From NCBI GenBank assembly GCA_029964075.1, contig CM057141.1:5456001-5520000 (forward strand): a stretch of DNA of 64,000 bases, read 5' to 3'. The DNA is from Patiria pectinifera. Its lineage: Eukaryota; Echinodermata; Asteroidea; Valvatida; Asterinidae. The notes under the pieces were generated by a model. It was not told where the DNA came from and ran no database searches. It saw nothing but the letters and a program-made list of their open reading frames with translations. Positions 61,677 to 64,000 of the stretch are shown here, piece after piece (the stretch's first letter is position 1; every line of letters begins with the position of its first letter). The position numbers were made by a program, and so were the translations under genes.

Positions 61677-63716
61677 TGGGATACATGCCCTGCATTCTGG
61701 GAAATATGCCTTGGTGTCAGCAATGGATTGCGGGTCACGCCCCTCGGGTCAAAGGGCAAGGGTCATTCGCACCAGTACTGGTGGGAAGGAGCTCAGATTC
61801 ACTGGATAACGGAATGCGGCATTTATTATGGTTGAACGCGCAGTTCTTCTTTCGCGGGATGTGAGCACTGAGCACGCCCCGTAGATTCCGCGTGGCAATG
61901 CATTGTGGGATAGTCACACTGCGTAGCGGGATACCCTCTCTGAACCCTGACTTAATCATGGTGTGCCAAAAGAAAGGATCACCGTTTGAAGATTAATCTG
62001 ATCGGAAAAAACCCTGAAGACTGCAAGCATGAAGAAAGTTAGTTATTGAGTGTAGCCCTGTATTCCAGATATAAATTCTGAGCCACAGCATCTGCCTACA
62101 GTGAAAGTAGCCTTTGTAAGTTACACTCCCAATACCAGAATCACTTGTACTTAAATAGCCCAAAACCAGACCTTGTACAGCATTTTTTTTTAAAATATCT
62201 GGCTGGTTTAAAGTTTGTAAAGTCGATTGAATGGTAACTGCTTGGTCAGTAGTGTTCGCAAAGTATTTTTCCAAATCAAACAAGTTGGTGATCCAGTGGT
62301 GGACCTAGGGGGATGCGAAGGGTAGGCCCGCTCCCCCTCTTCCCAGCAGTGACCGAAATGTTCTCATGTAAGGCCATTTGTCACTTGAGAGAGCACTTCT
62401 GCCCCCCCCCCCCCAGCACACCCTCCGCGCCCCGATAGTAGTAACCTCTCTGGAACCGCCCTTGTGATCAACTCAGAGATACCAGTAAATAAATCGACCA
62501 ATGCATGTATTAGAGTTGTTGCATGTCGGATCTGATTGCAACAGTAAGATAATAATGACGTTTTGGATAGAATTTTGGTTTTGGCAAAGTGCACGCATGG
62601 CTTTTTTAACATTACGTGAAAAGGCTCTTAAATAACCAATAGAAATTGTCCTACATTGTTAGGCCCTTGTGGATTGAACGCCTCGAATTCGCCTTGTTTC
62701 TCTCTACTGTGAAGTATGAACTAAAGTAAAAACTGAATCAAAGTCTTGCCACATTTTGATACATTTTTCTTATTGCTTCATACGTTTGCTGTCAAAGTCT
62801 CATTCTGTACCCTCCTGGGAATTTTGGGTTTTTTTTAACTAAAAAGTTGAAATTTGAAATTGGTTCGTTGAGATAGTTACCCAATCAAAAGTTAGGAAAG
62901 ATCTATGCAAATTAGGCATTGCTGTGTGTTACTATTGGCTGTGCATGACTAATTTAAATAACTTTCCTTTTGTTGGTTCGTTTCCAAATGGATGAATTTA
63001 TTTATGCTGAGATTACTCGGCAAATCAAATTGTGCCCCTTTGAAAAAAGTGTCTTCAACAGAGAGTTTGAACCCAGAGCCTTTTTCTGACCAAATTCAAC
63101 ATTAATTTTTCCAGCTCAGGTGCACGTGAATTATGAATAAACATTATGCAAATGAGGGCATTGAATGTTCACATTGGCTAAAAAATACAAAGCTTATTTA
63201 AATACCACTTGATAGTTTGATGTTGATTGGGGCACAAGACTCAAAATTTGAATTACAAGTTATCAAACCTTTGGCTACCTCAACTGATAACTTTAAACAC
63301 ATTTTTTCGGTACATATTACATTTCATTGTACCTTAAATTAGCGCTTTTAATACACACCATCAGTATTTTCTGATGTAATATTTTGAAAGGGGACCATTC
63401 AAAATTGAGTTTGGAAGAGCATTTTGGATATATTTGTATTTACCAAAATTTTACGAGGCATTTATGTTAGCACATGTGAGTTTAGCCGTAAATCCTCCCA
63501 AAACCACCCAAACCTCTCAGAAAGTTTTTAGATATTCGAATGGATTGGATTTAGGATCAAAGGGTCATGGACATCGCTAGCCCCCCCAAATTGTTCTGCA
63601 AAATCATTGGCTTGTCGGCAAAATCTTGTATCCGTCGGCAAATGTGCTGTAACAAATAATACCATCTATTGTCTGGCAGGGTTAAAATATTTCACTTAAA
63701 ATATGTTAAAATATGT
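61677..63716 (+). other. 3' UTR and downstream flank of syntrophin
   Basis: No open frame of note is present. AATAAA hexamers occur at 62488-62493 and 63136-63141, but neither can be shown to be the real poly(A) signal. A repeat related to the one at 21650-21770 (in the opposite orientation) lies at about 62285-62460, with C-runs. The rest is AT-rich unique-looking sequence. Confidence 0.4.
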
Positions 63717-64000
63717 GCAGCACTGTCGTCCAATGGTAACGGCGTTCGACTCACACACCGTGGTAAGTGGGTTCGAACCTTGACAGGGAACATGCTGCTT
63801 GTGTCTTGGGCAAGACACTTTACTACAGTGGCCTCTCTCCACCCAGGAGTATAAATGGGTACCTGTGAGGGAGCTGGTCTCGAACTGCTGCAGAAATTGG
63901 TCTCATTGCCTGATGCACTGGGGTAATAATTGTAAGCACTTTGAGACCTTTGGTATAAAGTGCTTTGTGTAAGCACAATATTATTTTTATTATTAAAACA
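63717..64000 (+). mobile_element. tRNA-derived SINE running off the window
   Basis: Box A TCGTCCAATGGTAACGGCG and box B GGGTTCGAACC, then CTTGGGCAAGACACTTTACT, CTCTCCACCCAGGAGTATAA and a TTTGAGACCTTTGGTATAAA-like tail, ending in an ATT-rich end. It is the best-preserved example of this SINE family here. Confidence 0.87.

Overview
The window is eukaryotic genomic DNA, most likely from a marine invertebrate. An ambulacrarian (echinoderm or hemichordate) is my best guess, but the species cannot be fixed from the sequence. It carries one host gene on the + strand: a complete seven-exon syntrophin of the alpha/beta type. Coding runs from the ATG at 278 to the TGA at 61676 and encodes 518 residues. 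Every junction is GT-AG and the phases join cleanly. Exon 1 (278-788) holds the first half of PH1 and the PDZ domain. After a 47.9 kb first intron come exons 2 to 7 (48651-48949, 50125-50232, 51634-51776, 58570-58769, 60110-60312, 61584-61676), which complete the split PH1 and add PH2 and the syntrophin-unique C-terminus.

Intron 1 and the later introns are packed with mobile DNA. The main occupant is a large Helitron/Helentron-type rolling-circle transposon in antisense orientation (coding 33461-43433, minus strand). Its protein is split by one frame change into two overlapping reading frames. The upstream frame has an in-frame 12-copy 14-residue repeat, a PHD-like zinc finger, a herpesvirus-tegument-type (C76-like) cysteine protease domain, an OTU protease domain, a long basic repeat region and a DUF6570-like domain. 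The downstream frame has the HUH/Y2 Rep domain, a Pif1 helicase and a C-terminal EEP endonuclease. A 94-bp, about 25-copy minisatellite lies downstream at 29.8-32.2 kb. About 1-kb direct repeats 21.12 kb apart flank the region (25.93-26.81 and 47.05-47.94 kb). The right-hand repeat area carries two Helitron-like 3' ends (hairpin followed by CTAG).

The rest is non-autonomous repeats. There are 13 copies of a roughly 500-540 bp element that ends in TTAA and has a 28-bp central palindrome; two subfamilies differ by matched changes on both palindrome arms. Other inverted-repeat element families were identified by their termini: GGCC-A-tract ends with TTA duplications, GGGCCC ends, GGTAGTATC hairpins, a perfect 27-bp inverted repeat, and the 'atcctgcaaaatcc' family. 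There are also five tRNA-derived SINEs, two tRNA-like units of one repeat family in opposite orientation, a tRNA-Thr-like sequence, a 3' fragment of a CR1-like LINE, a hammerhead-ribozyme-like motif, and several minisatellites (22-bp two-variant array, HindIII-palindrome array, TACATG array).

There is no sign of bacterial operons, CRISPR or rRNA. The host gene and the transposon each make sense alone: the syntrophin is a dystrophin-complex adaptor, and the transposon carries a full rolling-circle set plus two ubiquitin-protease-like domains. I see no functional link between them beyond location.
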